Below are positions 42,836-48,986 of a stretch of 64,000 bases of DNA, in pieces. The position numbers and the translations under genes were made by a program. This stretch comes from Paenibacillus azoreducens (lineage in GTDB: Bacteria; Bacillota; Bacilli; Paenibacillales; Paenibacillaceae): the NCBI RefSeq assembly GCF_021654775.1, contig NZ_AP025343.1, positions 1,517,501-1,581,500 on the forward strand. The letters are read 5' to 3'. How positions within the stretch are numbered: position 1 is the stretch's first letter; each line of letters starts with the position of its first letter. The notes under the pieces are model-generated. The model was not told the DNA's origin and did no database searches. It saw nothing but the letters and a program-made list of their open reading frames with translations.

Positions 42836-43537
42836 ATGGACGTAGTATTGAAAGTAGTGAAGTATGTAATAATGTATATCCCTGCAATTTGGGGGCTTCA
42901 TACTTGGTTGTATGCCAAAAACCCGAAATATTATTTTTTTTTCGTAAGAAAAATTTCAAAATGGCGCGATACTACTTGGTCCATAAATGCTAATTTTCAG
43001 CCCGAACATATTGTTGGTTTTTATCAACAATTTGAAGATGTATTAAGATCCGTTTATAAAGAAGAACATTATAAAAGAACAGTTAACATGGTTAATAAAA
43101 AAATGTATGAGTGCGGTATTTTTAATATCTTGGTTCAAGATGATTTTGATAATGGTAATTTTTCAACGAAAACAGTATTCATTAGGATTTCTCAGTTAAA
43201 TGTAACATTGAAAAGAGCAGAGGAAGTTCTACGGGAGTTGCGAGAACTTTTTAATGAAATTGAACGGGTAATTAAACCAATAAGTTCAATATATAGCTTA
43301 GATATCCATTTTAAGCTAGGAAAAAACCCTTTTTATGGCTTAATGGTACAAAGACTCGGTAAAGAAAATGTCACACATTTTGAATGCTTCTTTCCTATAA
43401 GTGCTATTGTTCCTAAAAATAATGGGAATGACAGAAATCAACATTATTTACGGGTATACAAGGAAAAACTATCCATAAATGAGACTTCATTTGATATACT
43501 GGAAGAAACGGCCAAGAGGGCGTTACTTTTTAAATGA
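42836..43537 (+). CDS. Cargo gene A beside attR: unknown membrane-anchored protein
   Basis: 233 aa. An N-terminal hydrophobic stretch (about 8-30, VVKYVIMYIPAIWGLHTWLY) could anchor it, followed by a soluble, lysine- and asparagine-rich region with a heptad-like segment near 120-150 (ISQLNVTLKRAEEVLRELRE). The DNA is AT-richer than the phage core, a sign of transfer. The ATG at 42836 follows ACGGGGGAATGG. It lies 9 nt before gene B. No family recognised. Confidence 0.72.
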   Translation: MDVVLKVVKYVIMYIPAIWGLHTWLYAKNPKYYFFFVRKISKWRDTTWSINANFQPEHIVGFYQQFEDVLRSVYKEEHYKRTVNMVNKKMYECGIFNILVQDDFDNGNFSTKTVFIRISQLNVTLKRAEEVLRELRELFNEIERVIKPISSIYSLDIHFKLGKNPFYGLMVQRLGKENVTHFECFFPISAIVPKNNGNDRNQHYLRVYKEKLSINETSFDILEETAKRALLFK

Positions 43538-43546
43538 GGTGATTTT

Positions 43547-44206
43547 GTGTTTAGCGTAAGTGTTTTTGATGTAACACCCCAAGAAGGTGCTCACCTTAAT
43601 GAAATAGTCCGTGAAGGACAACATTTTAGCGATACCCAGCGGGTAAATAACTTCGATGAAACATTAGAAACGTGGATTTTTGCAAATGAAACTTCTCCTG
43701 CTGGCTATAAAAATTACAGGATCGTCACAGATGAAGTTTTCGATTTTAGAGCAAGAGTTAAAGGAGAATTGATTGACCAGGTTGTTAAACAAGAAACATA
43801 CCAGATTTATCTTCATCCTGAACAGCGTAGATTGGTGGCTATGTGTAGGAAGGAAGACGCCCATAAAGCAGCATTAATATTCGAAAACAGATTCCCTATG
43901 CAATTAGAAAAACATCGATTTAATATACTTGGAATTATTGCGGAATCAGCGGATGTACGAGGAGCTCGTTTTAACGTCCAAATAGAGACCGTAACTGGTG
44001 TATCGCTTAAGGGCTCAAATATTGATGGAACTCAATATTATAGTAATATGCTGCAAGCTGGTCAATTAACAGGTGTGATTGTTACATATGATCATGGAGA
44101 CAGGACCGTTACTTTTAGAGTTTCAGTTGATGGAACATTATTGTTTTACACTCCCCTGACAGAGTATGAATCGTTGGAGTTTATTGAAATGCTTTATGTC
44201 ATCTAA
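43547..44206 (+). CDS. Cargo gene B beside attR: unknown soluble protein
   Basis: 219 aa, predicted mixed alpha/beta, no membrane segment. Features include RVNNFDETLETWIFANETSP, then QIYLHPEQRRLVAMC and the C-terminal TVTFRVSVDGTLLFYTPLTE. The start is GTG 43547 behind TGAGGTGATTTT, 9 nt after gene A, so the two are an operon. A strong terminator follows. No family recognised. Its place between the lysis genes and attR is a hotspot for lysogenic conversion and anti-phage genes. Confidence 0.72.
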   Translation: MFSVSVFDVTPQEGAHLNEIVREGQHFSDTQRVNNFDETLETWIFANETSPAGYKNYRIVTDEVFDFRARVKGELIDQVVKQETYQIYLHPEQRRLVAMCRKEDAHKAALIFENRFPMQLEKHRFNILGIIAESADVRGARFNVQIETVTGVSLKGSNIDGTQYYSNMLQAGQLTGVIVTYDHGDRTVTFRVSVDGTLLFYTPLTEYESLEFIEMLYVI

Positions 44207-44227
44207 TTGCTGTAAGTATCATAAAGG

Positions 44228-44263
44228 AAATCTCCGCTGGTTGTTTACGGCGGAGATTTTTTC
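44228..44263 (+). terminator. Terminator of the cargo cassette
   Basis: AATCTCCGC and GCGGAGATT pair with a short loop, then TTTTTTCTTC. It separates cassette AB from the convergent gene at 44269. Confidence 0.88.
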
Positions 44264-44268
44264 TTCTA

Positions 44269-44511
44269 TTATATATCGAACTCTTCCCAGCCAAGATCAG
44301 GAGGAGAGATATCCACAATCTCCAGGTCCTCTGCTGCTACGACCAGCATACCGATTTCTCCAATATCGACCAAAGCACCGGTTCGGTATTCACCAGAGAA
44401 AAGCTGGAACGTTCCGACATCCAATACGATTCCACCACGGCCACCGTACCCGCTTGTATGATCAGGGGCAATACGAACAGGTAATCCAGGTTTAAGATCC
44501 TCATACTTCAA
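44269..44511 (-). CDS. Small conserved prophage-edge protein
   Basis: 80 aa, beta-rich: MKYEDLKPGLPVRIAPDHTS, then GYGGRGGIVLDVGTF, TGALVDIGEIGMLV and an acidic tail. It resembles a small SH3-like barrel. I chose the TTG at 44511, preceded by GGAGGAGG, over an ATG 18 nt upstream; the truncated paralogue at 45890-45995 also begins with TTG-AAG-TAT behind AAGGAGG. Function unknown. Its partial duplication in the older remnant shows it travels with this phage family. Confidence 0.72.
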   Translation of the reverse strand: MKYEDLKPGLPVRIAPDHTSGYGGRGGIVLDVGTFQLFSGEYRTGALVDIGEIGMLVVAAEDLEIVDISPPDLGWEEFDI

Positions 44512-44530
44512 AAGATATTCCTCCTCCATG

Positions 44531-44570
44531 TCTGCCCCTTTTTAAGCAAAAGGGGCAAAAAAGGGGCAGA
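44531..44570. promoter_or_regulatory. Putative integrase arm-type sites, right
   Basis: TCTGCCCCTT (44531-44540) faces two direct copies AAGGGGCAAAA (44550-44560) and AAGGGGCAGA (44561-44570). The motif GGGGCA(A/G)A matches that of the left arm at 3035-3055. A similar set is kept in the remnant near 46015-46055. Confidence 0.45.
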
Positions 44571-44683
44571 TTTTTTCCTGAACTTGCGTCTTGTCTGACC
44601 GTCATAGACTAGGACAAAATCTCAAAACCGTTGATATATAAGGATTTTTGCCGGGATTGACCACCATAGAATAGGGGCATTAT

Positions 44684-44728
44684 CAGCCTTCCAAGCTGGT
44701 AGCGTGGGTTCGATTCCCATCACCCGCT
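44684..44728. other. attR core (45-bp direct repeat)
   Basis: Identical to 2903-2947 and followed by CCAT, the encoded tRNA 3' end. It marks the right prophage boundary and carries the displaced 3' half of the host tRNA-Gly(TCC). Confidence 0.95.
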
Positions 44729-44747
44729 CCATATAAAACAAACAACA

Positions 44748-44769
44748 ACGCCAAAAGGGCGTTTTTTTG
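44748..44769 (+). terminator. Original terminator of the tRNA operon
   Basis: ACGCC and GGGCGT flank AAAA, followed by TTTTTTT, 20 nt after the displaced tRNA end. Before integration it would have ended the tRNA cluster transcript. Confidence 0.88.
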
Positions 44770-44805
44770 TTATATGGGAGAGGGGTGGAGATGAGAAGCC
44801 ACGCA

Positions 44806-44899
44806 GCGTGGGTGCGACCGTCCGTGCAGCAACTATGAATAAACTCAATCAGGACGCGCGTCAACATGACCTTTATCCGCGAGCCGAGGGCTCGCACTT
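44806..44899. repeat. 94-bp direct repeat, copy 1
   Basis: GCGTGGGTGCGACC through GAGGGCTCGCACTT, matching 46185-46278 with few substitutions and no indel. It contains GAGCCGAGGGCTC, a possible stem. In both places it directly follows an attachment-like sequence, so it may be old att-flanking sequence of the remnant element. Confidence 0.75.
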
Positions 44900-44904
44900 A
44901 GTGT

Positions 44905-45300
44905 AACGAAGGCCGTGGAGCTTCACATGAGGCAGCTTGTTGGAAGCAAGTAACCGGCTCCAGGTCAATGTCGGGGTGGAAGGGTAATCATAATACCCTG
45001 GCCACCGTGGAAAATGTATTGCTTATTTTCACCGAGCCAATTTTTACAGCACATTCTTTCTTTTTTCCACTCACGCTCATAGCGTTTAAGCTCGTCCATA
45101 TATACCATTTTGGCATCGCCACCCAGCCCCCAGATTCCTCTGTCTTAACCTCGCCCTCAATTTTGTTTCCTTCTTCATCAAGAGTGTTTGCTTCTCGATC
45201 CAGATCGCGCACCGCACATGATCTACATCAGGCTACTCTAGGGCCAGCAGCTCACCCCGTCTGAAGCTTCCAAGGATCGCCCCGGTAGAGTATCACTCAT
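44905..45300 (-). pseudogene. Decayed integrase fragment
   Basis: Reading the minus strand gives LDEEGNKIEGEVKTEESGGW, then VAMPKWY and later GKKKECAVKIGSV-like pieces, homologous to residues about 220-345 of the int at 3044, with several frame changes. It ends near CCGTGGAGCTTCACATG, which matches the HVKLHG region. A relic of an earlier integrase. Confidence 0.82.
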
Positions 45301-45469
45301 ACGCCGTGATCCTATAGAAGGAAAAGTTGGGCTTTTTTATTTTGCATGACAAAAGGATAGGGATGATGAAAAACCAAGTTATAGCCATACCACTTTTTAC
45401 CGTAATGCCCATACCAAATCCTGATTAGACCATAAGATACAGTGTATTTTAATTTAAGGAGGGGTATAG

Positions 45470-45586
45470 ATGAGCGAAGTTGTAGCCGGAGCATATGGTT
45501 TCCACCATCATCATCATATGAACATTGGAATGATCCTAGTCCTGTTCATTCTGTTGGTAATTATCTTGAAAACATTCTGTTGGTAA
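45470..45586 (+). CDS. YjcZ-family small protein, copy 1
   Basis: 38 aa: MSEVVAGAYGFHHHHH then a single membrane segment (NIGMILVLFILLVIILKTF). It is typical of the YjcZ/sporulation-associated family of Bacillales. AAGGAGGGG precedes the ATG. The 3' end lies in a 26-bp tandem duplication (45547-45598). A homologue is at 51083. Confidence 0.82.
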   Translation: MSEVVAGAYGFHHHHHMNIGMILVLFILLVIILKTFCW

Positions 45587-45598
45587 TTATCTTGAAAC
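45547..45598. repeat. 26-bp tandem duplication at the YjcZ 3' end
   Basis: Two adjacent copies starting CATTCTGTTGGTAATTATCT, 25 of 26 bases identical. The second copy begins in the last codons and holds the stop. Confidence 0.85.
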
Positions 45599-45622
45599 AT
45601 TTGAGTCATCTCTGCATATAAT

Positions 45623-45655
45623 GAAGCGAGTCCTGTAATTTAGCAGGCTTCGCTC
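45623..45655 (+). terminator. Hairpin after yjcZ copy 1
   Basis: GAAGCGAGTCCTG and CAGGCTTCGCTC pair imperfectly around TAATTTAG. The T-tract is weak (ATTTCTC). Confidence 0.45.
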
Positions 45656-45681
45656 ATTTCTCAAATCCATTTGATATAAAA

Positions 45682-45718
45682 AAATTCCCATCCGGTATCT
45701 GTAGGGTGGGAATTTTTT
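45682..45718. terminator. Bidirectional terminator
   Basis: AAATTCCCATCC and GGGTGGGAATTT form a stem with A and T tracts on both sides. Confidence 0.8.
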
Positions 45719-45731
45719 TATATTGAATAGA

Positions 45732-45743
45732 GAACATATGTTT
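45732..45743. promoter_or_regulatory. LexA-type box upstream of the YolD fragment
   Basis: GAACATATGTTT, one mismatch from GAAC-N4-GTTC. YolD genes are SOS-controlled in Bacillales, which fits. Confidence 0.6.
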
Positions 45744-45764
45744 CTATTCAAGGAGGCGCCAAAG

Positions 45765-45890
45765 ATGGCGAAAAAGTTAGAAGGGAACGGGCTATTTGAA
45801 TCATCAATGCTAATGCTCCCAGAACATCGGGAAGCTTACAATCATTACATGGTCCACAAAGCCCCACAACCAAGGCTCTGGAATGAGATG
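45765..45890 (+). pseudogene. YolD-like protein, truncated
   Basis: Starts MAKKLEGNGLFESSMLMLPE, then HREAYNHYM, the N-terminus of YolD-like proteins that accompany Y-family polymerases. ATG 45765 follows AGGAGGCG. After about 42 codons the frame runs into the prophage-edge gene fragment in opposite orientation, so the rest is lost. Confidence 0.72.
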
Positions 45891-45995
45891 GAACGTTCCG
45901 ACATCCAACACGATTCCTCCACGGCCGCCGTACCCACTTGTATGATCAGGGGCAATACGAACAGGCAATCCAGGTTTAAGATCCTCATACTTCAA
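45890..45995 (-). pseudogene. Truncated copy of the prophage-edge protein
   Basis: Minus strand begins MKYEDLKPGLPVRIAPDHTS and GYGGRGGIVLDVGTF, nearly identical to residues 1-35 of the gene ending at 44511, then breaks off into the YolD fragment. AAGGAGG precedes its TTG start. Confidence 0.85.
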
Positions 45996-46110
45996 TGATG
46001 TTCCTCCTTAATGCCTGCCCCTTTTTAATCAAAAGGGGCAGAAAAGGGGCAGATTTTTTCCTAAACTTGCGTCTTGTCTGACCGTCATAGACCGGGAGAA
46101 AATCTAAAAA

Positions 46111-46192
46111 CCGTTGATATATAAGGATTGTTGCCGGGATTGACCACCATAGACTAGGGGCATTATCAGTCTTCCAAGCTGGTAGCGTGGGT
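46111..46192. other. Decayed attR-like sequence
   Basis: CCGTTGATATATAAGGATT to GCATTATCAG and CTTCCAAGCTGGTAGCGTGG repeats the sequence left of and within attR (44625-44709) with a few changes. The att core is cut after GCGTGGGT, where the 94-bp repeat begins. Confidence 0.8.
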
Positions 46193-46278
46193 GCGACCAT
46201 CCGTGCAGCAACTATGAATGAACTCAAACAGGACTCGCGTCAACATGACCTTTATCCGCGAGCCGAGGGCTCGCACTT
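46185..46278. repeat. 94-bp direct repeat, copy 2
   Basis: Matches 44806-44899 with few substitutions, equal in length. It follows the decayed attR-like sequence as copy 1 follows attR. Confidence 0.75.
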
Positions 46279-46294
46279 TGAATCAAAATGTTGA

Positions 46295-46350
46295 GTATTC
46301 CCATCACTCTCTCAACTGTAAAAAATTCTTGAAACCCCTGTGCCGCAACC
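46295..46350. other. Decayed attL-like sequence
   Basis: TATTCCCATCACTCTCTCA then TTCTTGAAACCCCTGTGCCG aligns with the tRNA 3' end and phage-side sequence at attL (2931-2980). It marks the left end of the older element. Confidence 0.7.
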
Positions 46351-46369
46351 TTTCCTGTTTCGTTTTCAA

Positions 46370-46475
46370 TTTACGCATGCAGGGACAAAGAGGGGATAAT
46401 TTGTCCACGCGCATGACACGGGTCGAAGAGCCTGCCAAGCAAACGCACAAGCAAATTGACCGGATGGAAGAATAA
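46370..46475 (+). pseudogene. XhlA C-terminal fragment
   Basis: Reads NLRMQGQRGDNLSTRMTRVE, then EPAKQTHKQIDRMEE, the last 35 residues of the XhlA-like protein at 40244. The membrane part is missing. Confidence 0.85.
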
Positions 46476-46479
46476 TATA

Positions 46480-46650
46480 TTTGAGAGGATGATATGTGCC
46501 TGACTGGGCGATTGTAGATTCATTACGATTGTTGCGATGGTGGTAACTGTATGGATACCCGGATTCGGTCCGGAATCTCTTAGGGGGTACTCGCCGGAGC
46601 GTTTGCAGCATACGGCAACCAGTTTGTAAAACAGGCAAGAAAGAGTGGTA
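46480..46650 (+). pseudogene. Degraded holin copy
   Basis: Pieces PDWAIV, GYPDSVR-like and GAFAAYGNQFVKQARKS align with the holin at 40545 across several frame changes. Non-functional. Confidence 0.78.
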
Positions 46651-46653
46651 GCG

Positions 46654-47247
46654 ATGGGTAAGCTCGTATATTTTAGCCAAAAGGATAAACGATGGAAGGA
46701 CGTCATGTACTCCATTCGCAATGACAAAAAGCAAACTATCGGAACATCTGCATGCGGACCGACAAGCGCAGCTATGGCCATCAGTTCCCTGATCGGCCAA
46801 ACTGTGTTACCCACCACAGCGGCTGCCTATGCGCTTAATAATGGTTACCGCACAATTGATACCGGCACGTCATGGGATTTCTTTGTATCGATCGCTAAAA
46901 ACTATGGTGTTGCATGTAAGCAGACCGACAGCCTTAGAGAGATAAAAAAAGCTCTCAGTGATGGGAAGATCGTTATCGCGTCCATGGACAAAGGTAACTT
47001 TACAGGTGACGGTCACTACATTCTGCTGGTTGGAATCTCCAATAAGAACGGAGAAACTTGGATTAATGTATTTGACCCTAATCACAGCAATACCAAATAT
47101 GGCACAGATGGTCTGATTGATCAGGGAATTAAGAATGACGGTAAGGTATCGGCAAAGGAAATTGTATTTGTTAAGCAAGCAAAGCAATATTGGATTTTTT
47201 CACATCAAACCAAGGAGGATGAGGATGAAACTGGAGGAAGACAATAA
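46654..47247 (+). CDS. C39-like cysteine peptidase (Peptidase_C39_2)
   Basis: 197 aa, intact. Catalytic Cys at residue 34 in GTSACGPTSAAMA, His at 121 in GDGHYILLVG and the following acidic/Asn region FDPNHSN at about 140-146. It would cleave peptides, in this context probably wall cross-bridges. It sits where the amidase stands in the active prophage, after XhlA and holin remnants, so it is likely an alternative endolysin. ATG 46654 follows AGTGGTAGCG, a weak ribosome site. Confidence 0.83.
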   Translation: MGKLVYFSQKDKRWKDVMYSIRNDKKQTIGTSACGPTSAAMAISSLIGQTVLPTTAAAYALNNGYRTIDTGTSWDFFVSIAKNYGVACKQTDSLREIKKALSDGKIVIASMDKGNFTGDGHYILLVGISNKNGETWINVFDPNHSNTKYGTDGLIDQGIKNDGKVSAKEIVFVKQAKQYWIFSHQTKEDEDETGGRQ

Positions 47248-47374
47248 GCTAGTGCCAGCTCCGAAGTGGTTTGGTTCGGAATTTGGGTCGGCTGATCTGA
47301 AAGGTTTGATCGTAGATCCACAGCTTACGGTAGAGGGCAGGCGCACATTGCCTTATTCCGGAAAAAGGGTATGA
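47225..47374 (+). CDS. Stand-alone amidase C-terminal module
   Basis: 49 aa: MKLEEDNKLVPAPKWFGSEF, then GSADLKGLIVDPQLTVEG, homologous to the last 50 residues of the amidase at 40812. It overlaps the peptidase end in another frame, with AAGGAGGATGAGG as a ribosome site. Either a separate wall-binding subunit or the broken end of an ancestral peptidase. Confidence 0.6.
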   Translation: MKLEEDNKLVPAPKWFGSEFGSADLKGLIVDPQLTVEGRRTLPYSGKRV

Positions 47375-47401
47375 TACGGTGAAATCCGAAAGAATCGGTA
47401 C

Positions 47402-47441
47402 AAAAAGGCTCATCTCACCATTATGCGGGATGGGCCTTTTT
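47402..47441. terminator. Terminator closing the prophage remnant
   Basis: AAAAAGGCTCATCTC and GGATGGGCCTTTTT pair, with A and T tracts on both sides. It serves both the remnant and the convergent DUF3231 gene. Confidence 0.82.
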
Positions 47442-47448
47442 GTTCTTA

Positions 47449-47961
47449 TTACTCTTCTTCGGGTCTTCTCACATGCAAGGGTGGAGGGATCAGCCAACCT
47501 TTTTCTTTACTCATTTGGAGTATCCGAAGTCCGATTGCTGCTTTGGTGGCATGGTATTTGAGAAACAATGCCCCAATGTCTTCTCTGATGCATTGACCAA
47601 TAACTGAACTGCAGGCGACAAGTCCAGCCGCAGTTTCTACGGCTATTTTTGCTGCGATTTCCGGATCGGCAAATCTGGCGCCTACGGGAATATCCTCTAA
47701 TTTGGCGTCTGGCCTTTCTGGCAAAATAGGTGCAGGAGCAATACCATTATCAGTTAGAAGGGTGTCGCACTCTTTAATTTCAAGTTTTGCTTGGTCTATC
47801 AAATCTTCGAGGATCTTTTTTAGACCCTTGTCCCCAGCATGGTTGAGATAGGCTTGGTAACATGAAACTGTTCCTTTAGCCATTTTAGAAGCTTCCCAAA
47901 CACTGAAAACTTCCCCGTAGTGCATAGGCTCGTCTTTTGGATTTCCGTCTAAAATACCCAC
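47449..47961 (-). CDS. DUF3231 family protein (spore-associated)
   Basis: 170 aa, helical ferritin-like domain of the DUF3231 family. Features are SVWEASKMAKGTVSCYQAYL, then LTDNGIAPAPILPERP and RADPEIAAKIAVETA-like FADPEIAAKIAVETAAGLVA. DUF3231 proteins are common in spore-forming Bacillales. Start is GTG 47961 behind AAAGGAG. First gene after the prophage remnant; function unproven. Confidence 0.88.
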   Translation of the reverse strand: MGILDGNPKDEPMHYGEVFSVWEASKMAKGTVSCYQAYLNHAGDKGLKKILEDLIDQAKLEIKECDTLLTDNGIAPAPILPERPDAKLEDIPVGARFADPEIAAKIAVETAAGLVACSSVIGQCIREDIGALFLKYHATKAAIGLRILQMSKEKGWLIPPPLHVRRPEEE

Positions 47962-48600
47962 TGTTTAATTTCTCCTTTAAGTGTTTTCGATTCAAATTAA
48001 ATTATTTACAAAGTAACCCATTAATATGTATTTTGTTGTTCATGTGCCTTGGCGTCCGCCCCTTCACTGGGTATTAGTTAACCAATCTAACGGAGTAAAG
48101 AGTCTGATGGACAGACATCACTTCTTGCTTGAATATTTCATGAACGGCCGTATACCGAACGATACGTAAGGTGGTTGAGTGCTGTAAGGGTTAGCCGCCC
48201 CCTGTGCTACCCGATTTAAATTTAATTATCTTAGATGTTTGATCAATCATTCACTTTAACCCTTACATATCCTGAAGTATCAAAAATAAGGGAGTTGATG
48301 TTTTTGGCACGTATTCTTGATAAAGCGGCCGTCCAGTCGCTTAGTGGCCGAAGGGGCTGTTTTTATTTTGCAGCAATATAGGAATAGAACGGAAAGAAAA
48401 GTTCTTTGCATTATTTTGAATATAATATAAACTTATCCTATATAACCTGCTTAAATGCCTTCTGCTACTTTCTTCTCTTAAAAAATAATCTTTCACATGC
48501 TTGTTGTTAACCACCCCCTAATACATAAACTTACATACCGTTGCGTTTTTTAACCTCTTCTTTATTGTTTAGGTATCTTTTAATAATATTTAAATTCTTC
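47962..48600. other. Intergenic stretch with group II intron-like remnant
   Basis: About 640 bp without a convincing gene. At 48146-48222, GAACGGCCGTATACCGAACG, then ATACGTAAGGTGG and CCCCCTGTGCTACCCGATT resemble the conserved region of bacterial group II introns next to the maturase gene, but no reverse transcriptase frame remains. At 48328-48352 a CGGCC/GGCCG stem is followed by GGGGCTGTTTTTATTTT. The rest is AT-rich. Confidence 0.45.
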
Positions 48601-48615
48601 CTGAAAGCTTAATAA

Positions 48616-48828
48616 GTGCGTATGAAAAATCAGGCTTCCCTCCAACTCGGCGGTCCTGGCCCGGCGCCGCTTGTCCTGCAGCCAATAAATGCGGGCCAGA
48701 TCAGCCTAGGCATTGACATGTCTCGGATTGAGGCGCAGCGCCTGCCATATCGAAGCTTAACCTCGATACGGGACGGTATCCGCCGCATGGCGCGGATTGT
48801 ACCGGATAACCCAGCACCGGTGCTTTAG
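48616..48828 (+). CDS. Possible small protein (uncertain)
   Basis: 70 aa frame beginning MRMKNQASLQLGGPGPAPLV, then SRIEAQRLPYRSLTSIRDGI. No good ribosome site and no family recognised. It may be a remnant of a longer gene; a short hydrophobic run in another frame follows at about 48895-48958. Confidence 0.25.
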   Translation: MRMKNQASLQLGGPGPAPLVLQPINAGQISLGIDMSRIEAQRLPYRSLTSIRDGIRRMARIVPDNPAPVL

Positions 48829-48986
48829 TAGAGCAAATCGATCATATGTTCAAATCCATGGATATCCTGAGCCGCCAGGGAGCGTTATCATCTCATGCTT
48901 GGGTATCTCGCATCCGCGCTGCTGTTCAGCCTGCTGACGATGGCATTATTTTATTAGAAAAAAATGGGCCGCTGGAGGTGCAAGAT

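Noticed and set aside
48616..48986. N-terminal extension of the MFS protein and the 70-aa frame before it
   Set aside because: No ribosome site for the extension and non-MFS sequence; the ATG at 48987 with GGAGGTG matches the family's start. The 70-aa frame is kept only as a low-confidence feature.
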